From Beroe ovata (lineage: Eukaryota; Ctenophora; Nuda; Beroida; Beroidae), in the NCBI GenBank assembly GCA_946803715.1, contig CAMPET010000067.1:176615-240614 (forward strand): a stretch of DNA of 64,000 bases, read 5' to 3'. Position 1 is the first letter of the stretch. Each line of letters starts with the position of its first letter. This document shows positions 53,090 to 64,000 of the stretch, piece by piece. Made by a program: the position numbers and the translations under genes. The notes under the pieces were generated by a model. The model was given only the letters and a program-made list of their open reading frames with translations, did not search any database and was not told the DNA's origin.

Positions 53090-56000
53090 TTAACTGTCTC
53101 CATTCTCCGCTCCGTCATCGTGGTAGTGCATTTTCCGCATCGCTGTCAATCTGCGTCTTTCCTCCGTCAAGTCATTTTCCAACTCCAATATCTTCACTTG
53201 CATTTCCATATCAAGTCTCTTCACCTGCGGCGACAGAAATGAAGTCATGGAAATGTGTCTCAAACTTGCTCGGAAATCAGTTGCTTCCTCTTCACCATGC
53301 ACGCTTACCTGCACGGCAGAGAGCTGACTGTAATCAACAGCAACAATCTTGCTCTCCTCTGTCATTTTCATGCATTGTTTCGATGCTGCAACCACTGACG
53401 CTGTAGCACCAGCAACTGATTTGGACGCTCCCATGACCTGAGGATTGTCACAATTAATTAAATCATGACCACTGCAGCAGCGTGCAGAGCAGGGAATGGA
53501 ATTATAATGTCCCTAGTCTGTGGCAATCGAATTCTATGTCAATGAGCTACCGCCATGTACTTTGATGAAATTCTGCGATTTTTGGTCAATTCTATGAACA
53601 CAGAAAGCAGAGTCGCGCGCATTTGAACTGTACGTGCGCGCGGAAAATAGCAACATTTCACCATTAGAGGAACAGTGCGCGTGCGGTGAACAACACTCTT
53701 CGCATGTGACGGGCACACAATGTTAAACAAACCTTTCCAAAGTTTTCACTCTCATTGTCTGCTTTCACCCGTGAAGCAGCAACTAATTGTGCTGTCGCAG
53801 CTGCTATCTCGTGTGACGTCACCTGAAATCAGGAATTCGAAATCAATTCGCATACATCTGATAATTGGGATGGTGTACGACATGCGACGCACCGATGTTT
53901 CTATTTAGCAAACAAACCAACCTCAAGTTGCTCGAATTTGCCAGTTCCGCTCACAACATCGTCAGCGGTGGATACGAGAGTGGAAGCGCCCCATCCGACG
54001 GCTTTAGCGGCGGAGAGCAAGCCTTCTGTCCACCGAGAGTGGCGTTTGTAGAAATCAGTGGCAGTTCCGCCAGCCTGATGGGGCAGTGAGTGCTCAGTGG
54101 GATGGAGTGAGGTTACATGCAGAGTAACGTGGATCGTATTATATGGAAATCATTTAGCGTAATTGAGGGACTAGTATAGACCCTCAGCAGCTAGATTTAC
54201 GTATGCTTCATTATTGATATTTAAACTTATTTAGTAGGGAGAAATGCTGTATTTTTACAATGTCATATAAACGCTAGTTCTGTTTTGATGGGGATAGTTA
54301 GCAATAACTAGACACAGCGAAGGTTTAGAGAGGTTTACGGAGGTGGTATGATAAGAATTTCCGGAATTTCAGGGTGTAATTATAACATGCAGATTCGTGT
54401 GGAATGATAGAAATCAGAAAGCAGCGAGTACACAATCGTGAATGACTGAAAAAGTTACTTTGGGAGCAAGTACATTGCGTAAGTTTTAGGTACAATGTAC
54501 AATATACCTGAATGCGTTAGGATAACAGCGTGAAAGATGATGAATTCAGTTTTCGGTTAATAGGCATGCCATAGTTTCTGCTATATTCGTTGATTCAGAG
54601 TTTATATGTATAGTCGATGCTGATGTTCATAAACTGAACAACCTACCGAGGCATTTGAGGAATTTTTCCCAACGGAAGACTGAAAATTACACAGATAAAA
54701 TAGCCACCATATATAGCTGTCCAATGTCCAGGAAATTCTAAAACAAACCATGTTACCCATCAACACAATGTCTTACCTTGCCACACGCTACAATCTCTTT
54801 CTGCAGATCCGCACTGTACAGAATCAGCTCCCTTACACAGGCCATCAGCTCTGTACACGATCCCAGAATTTTTTCCCCCACCTACAAACAGTGAGTCATG
54901 TTATACAGGGTTCAATAGGCATGGAACGTTCTGGGGGAGTTTTAACGACCCGGCCAGTTCCATCGCATGAGCATGTTACCTCCAATTCTAAGCCGGTGTA
55001 CCGTTGTCTCGTTGCGTTCTGAATCTCCTGGATCTTCGCAGTTGCTTCCATGATAGCAGACGCTGTAGCCTGGTGACAAGAGAATAAGTCGTTGTGTTGC
55101 CAATAGCAACAGAAACACAACCGTCAAATATCGACAAAATATTCTTGTGTTTGACAACTCACGGCCATCTCCTGGTCGACTATGTTGTCCATGCTGGTTT
55201 CCTCCCTGGCACACTGTTTAGCAACATCGTGCAGCGTACTGCACAGTTGCTGTGTACTCGCCTCTACCAGAGCAGATACGTTGTCTTCAGGGGATAGCGA
55301 CTGAGGATGTGGATTAGGGAGTGGGACAGGGGAATGTGAAATAGGGAGTTGTGGAAATATGAAATAGAGAGTGATAGAGGGGAGTATGAAATAACTTAGT
55401 GGGAGAGGGGAATAGGGAGTGGTCACATGGGCTTGCGACAAAGCATGTCTTTTCTGTTCATGTCTATGAACAGAAATCTTCGGTTATAAAAGTGAACTTG
55501 TTTGAACAGCAAATGTGTTATTTTGCAAACGCGCCAAGGAAAGAAAACAAGTTCATTTTCAGTGATAACCGTGATTGAATTATACTTAAACAACACATTT
55601 CTCGGTGTGCATTTCATACAGTTCATACCATATTCCAGTCTACCCATCCAGTGTCAAGTAACAGCACATTGCATTTTTCAGAACGGCGATGCAACAGGGA
55701 TAATCAGCGATTATCCTAATCACCAGAAGAAGTCTCAAATTAAGGGCCGACATAACTCCTTATCACCCTAAACATGTCAGTTTGAATGAGCATTTGAGGA
55801 TAGCTCCCAAAAGGATAGACCGATTGACTCGAAACTTCTACTATAGCTCAAGGACCATTAGAAACTGGGACAACCGAAATTTCACGTCGATCCGATAACT
55901 GGTTCAAAAGTTAATAGGCGACATAACCCATTATCCGCCTATAACATGTACGTTTGAGTGAGCATTTAAGGATAGCTCCCAAACGGATTGACTGATCGAC

Positions 56001-59000
56001 CTGGAACTTCTACCATAGCTCAAAGACCGTGTGAAACTGGGACAACCAAAATTTCACGTCAATCCGATAATCGTTTCCCAAGTTAAGGGCCGACGTAACC
56101 CCTTAAAAACAAAGTATAAAACTGTGGAAACAATCACTTCAATTTCTACCGATACTGAGATCGGAAATTCGAAGAAAATTTTTTTGTCTAATTTTCATGC
56201 AACTACCGTGGATTCCCATGTATTTTTTGACGCTGAATCGACTCCCGATCGCATTTCGGGAATTTTTGCTCAATCTTGCTCCCCTCAGGAGCTACCTAAA
56301 GTATGACTCCGGGCCTCACATCAGAATTGGAATATTCACCGGTTATGATTTCCATTTTCCAAGTATTTTATAACGATATTACGCTTCCTGGGGCGTTACA
56401 TATTGGACCTATAAAACTTAAGTTAACTAAAGTTTAGTTAAGTTAAACCTCAAGAGCTGTGATGTAGCTGTGTATGACTGCCTCGGTGTGTCGGTGCATC
56501 TGATCAGCTTTATCACTCGACAGGGAGCCCATGGTAGCTCGCACACACATCACAACTTGTGTCAGCTCTTGTGAGATGTTCTGGAGATCTGACAGCTTGT
56601 CAGCCGCGCGCATCATACTCCACCTGCAACGAGGGGGGGTCAGAGTGTTCCTCCTNTAGGGGGGTCTGAGTGTTCCTCCTGGTGTTAAGAACCGGCGGTT
56701 AAGTAAATTTTCTTCTCTTCAGGAATCAGGGTTGAGTAGGGGAGAGGTTACGGTCGATCGGTCGACTGAGACGCAGTGTCTAACTGTCAGGGATAGAGTC
56801 GGTATAATAGAGAATTTAGGGGTATGTAGTTGACCAGGGTCAAGATGGGGTTCACGTTAAGTGCAAATCCGTGTCGTAAGATGTATTGAAAATGTGGGGG
56901 GGGTGAGTGTCAACTCAGCTAATGAAATATACTGTAGTTTGACGTATGTGAGAATTACTACATGCACCAAACCTAACCCTGAGTATTGGTACTAATTTGA
57001 TAACTCATGTAGGATTCACTGACCATCATCAAACAGGAGTATCACATGTCACGAGGGTATCACATTGCTTACACCGAGATCATGCAACACATTTTAACAG
57101 TGGTATAACTGTATAGGTAACAATCGTTTGATGCCATTCTGTGTGACATTTTCAGTAGATGAAAATTCAACCTTTAAAGCTTTAACAATGGGTGTAAGCG
57201 CCAAATTCCTATATATCAGACACTTCGATTCATGCGATAAGTACCTTTCCACAGAAAATCAAATTTAGTAAGTATGTAGCGCAATAATTTGAGGCAAATG
57301 TTGACATGCAATGACGTGTTTTCTTGACATATCACAGCGCTGTAACATATAATATGTACAGTAGTATGAGCTATCACTAACCACACCCATACATATTGTA
57401 CAATAATTATGATATCAAATTATCAGTGTCTAGATATGATATAGTTTGATCTTATAATGGGAATTTGACATCTGGGAGTACTTCTTATAACTATGTAGAT
57501 GTCAGAAAAGAACGATGGAGCAAAATATAAAGAATGATGCAACGTTCTTGAAACAGGGATGTAAGAGGTGGAAAGCTCACCTCTGATTCATTACAACATT
57601 CTTGACAATGTTGTGACAGTTGTTAACAACAGCTCTAGTTTCGTCGAGCTTACATGTCTGTGTACACTCCGCCTAGAGGTGTAATGATGTGTTAGTTGCA
57701 AACTGTTAACAGCAATACTGACACCAACACAGACAATATTGATAATTCCACTGACAGCAACACTTACAACAATAATGTCAACAGAATACGTATTACTCCA
57801 CTGACAATTACAACGCTGACAACATAACTGACAACAACAATACCTTGTTAAGGATGTACAGATTCTTGTTCTGATGGTTCTTGATATGACCGACTGACAC
57901 GAGGAAACACTCAACTTCACCTTTACTTAGCGTGTCCCTGGGGGGTGATATACACTTTTTAAAATCACGTGATTTTCACCGTCATACTCGGTGTTCAGAT
58001 TCCACAGAAATCGTTTTTACTCACACACTCTTGTTAGGAAGTGATTTCGAACTCACTTTTGAATCGCGAGTTTCTCGTTGTCGAATCTCGCCACCATTTC
58101 CACGCGCTGCATTTCCGCTACCTGGGCGATGCTTGTTTTCTCCTTATCTGTCCGATCCAAGTCTAGTTTCAGTTTCTCAGCTAATCGCTCCGCTTCAGCT
58201 GCTTTGTGTTTCAGTACACCAACCTGAACAAAACAAGTAGAGAGAATACAAAGTTAGTATTGGGACTGAAGTGTCAAAGTCGACTCGAGACCACTATGAT
58301 GATTCAAGATACCTTGTAGCATTCATTATCCGATATAATTCATGTGATATATCCCCTGTGTCTCACTCAATATAATTCATGTGATATATCCCCCTGTGTC
58401 TCACTCAATGTAATTCATGTGATATATCCCCCTGTGTCTCACTCAATATTATTCATGTGATGTAACCCCCTGTGTCTCNGTCGAATCTCGCCACCATTTC
58501 CACGCGCTGCATCTCCGCTACCTGGGCGATGCTTGTTTTCTCCTTATCTGTCCTATCCAAGTCTAGTTTCAGTTTCTCCGCTAATCGCTCCGCTTCAGCT
58601 GCCTTGTGTTTCAGTGCACCGACCTGTACAAAATAAGTTTCAGGTAGGGAGAATACAAAGTTAGTATTGGGACTGAAAAATCATCATTGACTCGAAACCA
58701 CAATGATGATTCAAGATATCTTCTAGCGAATTCATTATCCAATATAATTCATGTGATACATCCCCGTGTTTCACTCACATCGGACAGAAGACGAGAATTC
58801 TCCTCCTTGACCTCAATCTGTTGTGATTGGAAAGCTGCCAACTCTCGCTGGAGATGTTCAACTTTCCGTATACCGTCGTTCTTCTCAGAGTCCAGCTTCA
58901 GAACTTGAATCTGAGAGTGTAGTGAGATAAGGAGTGAGAAGAGAATTGGGAATTTGAGATAGTTGCATTTTTATGGAAATTGGGCTCCTGTTTGAACAAT

Positions 59001-61754
59001 ATAGCATAAACTGAATAGATACGTGAATACATGGTACATAATATAATATTAGACAGTGTTTCATGATCTCGTGAAACACAGATACTGCCATAAGAAGTGA
59101 AACATAGTAATCTTAAGCCATTCATGAAGAGTTTTACACTGCCAATTTCTCTTGGAGCATCCTCACAAATAATAAGCTTCTATAAACTCTATCATAGAAC
59201 AACACAGCCCCTCTACATTGACAGTTCTCTAAATCCCTGAGCTCTAAATTCCTAACCTCTAAATTCCTAACCTCTAAATTCCTAAGTTGTTCAGCACTCC
59301 CAGTATCCTTGTTCTCCAACTGAACTGTGATGTCAGTTAGAAGTTGCTCCTGTGATTCCAGATTCTTCTTCGTCTCAGCGTTTGACCTGGTGATACGATC
59401 AGAGGATGAAAAGCACAATGTGCAAAAATGTCGGGCGATTAGAAAAATTCTGTCCGATTTTTCATGCGCTTTTAATAAGCATACAGATGAAACCATGAAA
59501 CATTGTTAAAACATCAAACACAAGGAAATATTGTTCCGACCTGATTAGGTTGATGTGTTCTTGTCTGAGATTCCCGTACGCTTGCTTCAGTTTCTCACAC
59601 CTCTCCACACTATCCCGCCACCTGGCCTCGGCCTCAACCAGCTTTTGCTCTTGTTCCTCACTTGCCACAGGTGTCACTGTGGCATCAGTTTGTGAAGTGA
59701 TGTATATCAGTTAGGTGACAATAAGTGCGATCAGGTGTCACTTAGGTGCTAGTAGGTGATATCAGGTGTCAATAAGGTGTCAATGAGTGACATCTGATGG
59801 TATCAGCCACAAAAACTATAGACATTTGATAATCGGTCAATAGTGAAGTGTTAACCCAGGTGATAACACATGCTATACGTAACACCTGTTCTATAACAGG
59901 TGTCAACAATCAACAATTCTCACGTTGTAACTGTGCTAGCTGGGTCTCGAGCGATCGTTTCTGTTCGATGGCTTGTGTCTTTGCTCTCTCCAACTCTCTT
60001 ATATCGGTACCGTGTTGTCGACAGTTCTGTAACGCTGTTGATAGCTTCTTCCGCAATTCGCACAACTGTCAAATGGAATGGTGACAGAAAGTGAGAGGGG
60101 GTGAGAGGTTGAGGGAAGGTGAGAGGGGGTGACAGGATGAGGGGAGGGTGAGGGGGTGAGATGGGGATAGAAGGGGCAGGAGGGTGGGGGGATAATCTAA
60201 CTACAGATCGAGGATGTTACCGAGCTTCTTGTTGAGCTCATTGACCAAGGATGCAAATTTGAACTAAGTGAAGATACTCGTGGTAAATGAGATTCGTTTC
60301 GTGTGTATCAATCAATTGGAAGATTGCCAAACCAGCGATGTAAAAATAAAGCACGATACAATGTGTGTTATCTTTGGTGGGATTCATGAAATTTTTGTCA
60401 GAGTTCATTGTTAATAACAGATGTTCTGAAGATATACCATACTTTTACTACACGGCCCACAATGTTTGTGTAGTTGTGAGTGTGTGCGAGTGTTTGGGTG
60501 TTAACTGCATAAAAGCCTGTAAGGTGAAGTGTTAAACAATATCAGAAGGAGAAACGAAGCTTGTTCGCACAATGTACATGTATGTTTGTTTGTGTGTCAG
60601 TTTGTTCGTTTGTCTGTTTGTTTGTTTGTTCATTATTATCGTGTTTATATACCTGGTACGGTGTCAGTCTACCTATCTGTCCTATGACGTGTCACAGTTA
60701 TCGACTATTATATACACAGATATCAGGGCGGGAGAGATATATAGTGAGGTACACGTGTCAACAGTATAACGTGTCTGTGTACCACTGTAATAGGTACCGA
60801 AGAGTTATAACAATGAATAGGTATCACGTGTAAACTATCTCGTTAACGTTTATCATGATGTATGAGAGTTAACGTATTGGGTAAAACTAAGTGACTCTAC
60901 TACCGCACTCAGACAGTTCTAAAGTTGGTCATGTGACATCATTAAAACAGCCACGTGCTCAATGAAATAGTCACGTGATCAATGAAACATTCACGTGCTC
61001 AACAGTACCTCTCTAAGAAGTTGCTGAATGAGTTCGTCCCTATCATCGGTTGGTGGTGGACTGTCTCTCCCCTCCCCGGTCCCCGCCCCATCCTCCTCCT
61101 CTTCAAGATTGACTAGTTCGTCAGTCGGGGCTTCTTCCACCACAGGGTCAGGGTCACGTGGTCTGAACACGTGTTATTGGGGTGAGTCACGTGCTATTTG
61201 CGTACGTCTCGTGATATTTGGGTTAGGCATAAGTTACGTGCAATACACTCAATGATGATAATATTCTGACTAGTATAGGTACCCTCATTACATATTATCG
61301 TTCGCATTGTACATTCTCCCTAATTACCATCACATGTAATATACTGTACACAGGAAACTCTATATATGAGTTGTCCGGACAACCGTATAATTACAGAGTA
61401 CGCGCACCGTGTGTACACCGACACACCATACACAGGAATTGTATAATACAACTGCTGGGGACATTGCGCCCTACTCCAAGCATAGAACTCTACAGTTACT
61501 CAACGGGAAGTATCATAAACACTTACAGACATCACAATCAGGGGACACTCATTTCAACAACGAAATGACATTTCATGATATATCCCTGACAACAATAGAC
61601 AATAAAATGAATACTTTGAAGGGAAGATTCTCACACTTACCGCGGTGGTGGGACGTAGGACGAATGTTTTGCAAAGTCAGGGGGACGTTCGTCTAGATTT
61701 GGAATTCCGAGCATGCCATCAATGTAACGGTTACCTTGACAATCCACATAGAAT
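53090..61754 (-). CDS. HIP1/HIP1R (Sla2) family endocytic adaptor, ANTH domain outside window
   Basis: Links clathrin-coated pits to actin. Seventeen exons join in frame from 61754-61641 down to 53224-53090 (stop), about 719 residues. The first visible exon (FYVDCQGNRY...IPNLDERPPDF) matches the segment just after the ANTH domain in HIP1 proteins (IPQLP-x-NPPNF). An acidic linker (LVNLEEEEDG) follows. Then comes a long coiled coil over exons 60065-58057, for example LKQAYGNLRQEHINLIR. The talin-HIP1/R actin-binding (THATCH/I-LWEQ) region covers 57672 down: MRAADKLSDLQNIS, EKILGSCTELMACVRELI, WTEGLLSAAKAVGWGASTLV, GATASVVAASKQCMKM. The C-terminal helix KILELENDLTEERRRLTAMR plus KMHYHDD fits the family end. 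HIP1 and HIP1R cannot be separated here. One coiled-coil exon is present twice around an n at 58478. The ANTH exons should lie beyond 64000, past the satellite. Confidence 0.93.
55735..56310 (-). mobile_element. Degenerate copy of a repeat family: ~2 satellite units plus TATA/hairpin tail
   Basis: 55735-56107 is about 2.2 diverged copies of the 172-bp satellite of 61768-63946, in reverse orientation. It runs straight into a ~200-bp tail (56108-56310) related to 4584-4790 and 5129-5335. Shared tail features are TATAAAA (56115), CAATCACTTC, AAATTCGAAGAAAA, GACGCTGAATCG with a weakened hairpin, and CTCAGGAGCT near the end. No open reading frame for a transposase is seen, so it is a non-autonomous or relic element. 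It lies in a HIP1R intron. Confidence 0.7.
58057..58623 (-). repeat. HIP1R coiled-coil exon present twice around an n at 58478
   Basis: Exon 58223-58057 (VGVLKHKAAEAERLAEK onward, with its donor) is repeated as 58623-58479, where the n cuts it before its donor. The peptides differ by one conservative change at the start (GVL/GAL). Only one copy fits the splice phases (the next exon needs phase 2, which only the complete copy supplies). A failed contig merge is likely. Confidence 0.85.
58316..58478 (+). repeat. ~38-bp minisatellite with TAATTCATGTGATATATCCC
   Basis: Four units of a ~38-bp sequence ending CCTGTGTCTCACTCAAT in a HIP1R intron, ending at the n. A single further unit is at 58735-58778 next to the preceding exon, as expected if 58316-58478 and 58735-58778 are the same intron assembled twice. 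Confidence 0.85.
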
Positions 61755-61767
61755 CTGACAAGAAGTT

Positions 61768-63946
61768 ACATAAGGGGTTATGGCGGCCACTAACTCAGGA
61801 AATGATCATCGGATTAAAGTGAAATTTTGGTTGTCCGAGTTTCTCATGGTCCTTAAGCTATGGTAGAAGTTTCAAGTCAATCGGCCGATAAGTTTGAGAG
61901 CTATCCTCAATTGCTCACTCAAACTGACATGTTTTGGGTCGATAAGGGGTTATGGCGGCCACTAACTCAGGAACTGATCATCGGATTGAAGTGAAATTTT
62001 GGTTGTCCGAGTTTCTCATGGTCCTTGAGCTATGGTAGAAGTTTCAAGTCAATCGGTCGATCCGTTTGGGAGCTATCCTCAAATGCTCACTCAAACTGAC
62101 ATGTTTTGGGTCGATAAGGGGTTATGGCGGCCACTAACTCGGGAACCGATCATCGGATTGACGTGAAATTTTGGTTGTCCGAGTTTCTAATGGTCCTTGA
62201 GCTATGGTAGAAGTTTCAAGTCAATCGGTCGATCCGTTTGGGAGCTATCCTCAAATGCTCACTCAAACTGACATGTTTTGGGTCGATAAGGGGTTATGGC
62301 GGCCACTAACTCGGGAACCGATCATCGGATTGACGTGAAATTTTGGTTGTCCGAGTTTCTAATGGTCCTTGAGCTATGGTAGAAGTTTCAAGTCAATCGG
62401 TCGATCCGTTTGGGAGCTATCCTCAAATGCTCACTCAAACTGACATGTTTTGGGTCGATAAGGGGTTATGGCGGCCACTAACTCGGGAACCGATCATCGG
62501 ATTGACGTGAAATTTTGGTTGTCCGAGTTTCTAATGGTCCTTGAGCTATGGTAGAAGTTTCAAGTCAATCGGTCGATCCGTTTGGGAGCTATCCTCAAAT
62601 GCTCACTCAAACTGACATGTTTTGGGTCGATAAGGGGTTATGGCGGCCACTAACTCGGGAACCGATCATCGGATTGACGTGAAATTTTGGTTGTCCGAGT
62701 TTCTAATGGTCCTTGAGCTATGGTAGAAGTTTCAAGTCAATCGGTCGATCCGTTTGGGAGCTATCCTCAAATGCTCACTCAAACTGACATGTTTTGGGTC
62801 GATAAGGGGTTATGGCGGCCACTAACTCGGGAACCGATCATCGGATTGACGTGAAATTTTGGTTGTCCGAGTTTCTAATGGTCCTTGAGCTATGGTAGAA
62901 GTTTCAAGTCAATCGGTCGATCCGTTTGGGAGCTATCCTCAAATGCTCACTCAAACTGACATGTTTTGGGTCGATAAGGGGTTATGGCGGCCACTAACTC
63001 GGGAACCGATCATCGGATTGACGTGAAATTTTGGTTGTCCGAGTTTCTAATGGTCCTTGAGCTATGGTAGAAGTTTCAAGTCAATCGGTCGATCCGTTTG
63101 GGAGCTATCCTCAAATGCTCACTCAAACTGACATGTTTTGGGTCGATAAGGGGTTATGGCGGCCACTAACTCGGGAACCGATCATCGGATTGACGTGAAA
63201 TTTTGGTTGTCCGAGTTTCTAATGGTCCTTGAGCTATGGTAGAAGTTTCAAGTCAATCGGTCGATCCGTTTGGGAGCTATCCTCAAATGCTCACTCAAAC
63301 TGACATGTTTTGGGTCGATAAGGGGTTATGGCGGCCACTAACTCGGGAACCGATCATCGGATTGACGTGAAATTTTGGTTGTCCGAGTTTCTAATGGTCC
63401 TTGAGCTATGGTAGAAGTTTCAAGTCAATCGGTCGATCCGTTTGGGAGCTATCCTCAAATGCTCACTCAAACTGACATGTTTTGGGTCGATAAGGGGTTA
63501 TGGCGGCCACTAACTCGGGAACCGATCATCGGATTGACGTGAAATTTTGGTTGTCCGAGTTTCTAATGGTCCTTGAGCTATGGTAGAAGTTTCAAGTCAA
63601 TCGGTCGATCCGTTTGGGAGCTATCCTCAAATGCTCACTCAAACTGACATGTTTCAGGTCGATAAGGGGTTATGGCGGCCACTAACTCAGGAATTGATCA
63701 TCGGATTGAAGTGAATTTTTGGTTGTCCGAGTTTCTTAGGACCTTGAGCTATTGTAGAAGTTTCAAGTCAATCGGTCGATCAGTTAGGGAGTTATCCTCA
63801 AATGCTCACTTAAACTGACATGTTTTGGGTCGATAAGTGGTTATGGCGGCCACTAACTCAGGAACTGATCATCGCATTGATGTGAAATTTTGGTTGTCCG
63901 AGTTTCTCATGGTCCTTGAGCTATGGTAGAAGTTTCAAGTCAATCT
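61768..63946 (+). repeat. 172-bp satellite array, about 12.7 units
   Basis: Units start with GATAAGGGGTTATGGCGGCC at 61941, 62113, 62285, 62457, 62629, 62801, 62973, 63145, 63317, 63489, 63661 and 63832, with a diverged first unit at about 61768. The units from 62113 to 63640 look identical by eye, while the outer two or three on each side carry several substitutions. The array begins 14 bp from a HIP1R exon boundary, inside the intron that should lead to the ANTH exons. No protein is encoded. Confidence 0.97.
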
Positions 63947-64000
63947 TACTTAGGTTTTGGATGTTAGCCAAAATTGAGAAAAAAAAGTGCCTTGTTTTTG

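Noticed and set aside
61768-63946. CRISPR-like regular repeats
   Set aside because: Units are contiguous 172-bp satellites without spacers, in an animal intron.

Overview
The window is nuclear DNA from an invertebrate animal. Genes are split by short GT-AG introns, many in phase 1 between extracellular modules. Single-copy animal genes are recognisable: proteasome alpha-6 (PSMA6), ribosomal eL22, an SNX5/6-type sorting nexin, and a HIP1/HIP1R-type actin and endocytosis adaptor. There is one tRNA gene and no bacterial-style operon. Spacing is compact, microsatellites and minisatellites are abundant, and base composition is moderate. I cannot name the species; an early-branching or other marine invertebrate with a polymorphic draft genome would fit. 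Several isolated single 'n' bases lie where flanking sequence is locally repeated, which suggests contigs joined without merging their overlap.

Layout. 1-12.3 kb (minus): one long immunoglobulin-repeat gene, with a signal peptide at 12291 and 16 Ig domains in 27 phase-consistent exons, running off the left edge. A 545-bp tandem repeat sits in its largest intron. 13-18.7 kb: nothing supportable. 18.7-24.5 kb (minus): a 13-exon gene I do not recognise, with tRNA-Thr(UGU) inside an intron on the other strand. 26.2 kb (minus): the last-helix fragment of a GPCR. 28.2-29.6 kb (plus): its intact intronless paralogue. 31.1-33.5 kb (minus): eL22, then PSMA6. 35.1-36.0 kb (plus): an intronless DUF1295 membrane protein. 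36.3-42.8 kb (plus): SNX5/6, with a local duplication around an n. 44.1-47.4 kb (minus): a type I membrane receptor with three sushi domains and one Ig domain. 47.4-53.1 kb: simple repeats only. 53.1-61.8 kb (minus): HIP1/HIP1R without its ANTH domain, which lies beyond the window. 61.8-63.95 kb: a 172-bp satellite array in a HIP1R intron.

Functional reading. The middle is housekeeping (proteasome, ribosome, retromer-type sorting), flanked by two cell-surface or secreted Ig-superfamily genes. HIP1R (clathrin and actin) and SNX5/6 (endosomal sorting) are both membrane-traffic genes, but I see no evidence that the linkage is functional. The least expected items are the Ig-repeat gene with two alternative signal-peptide exons, the sushi/Ig receptor with a PDZ-type C-terminus, the unrecognised 882-residue gene, and a modular repeat family that links the 172-bp satellite to a tail with a TATA box and an Sm-like site plus hairpin.
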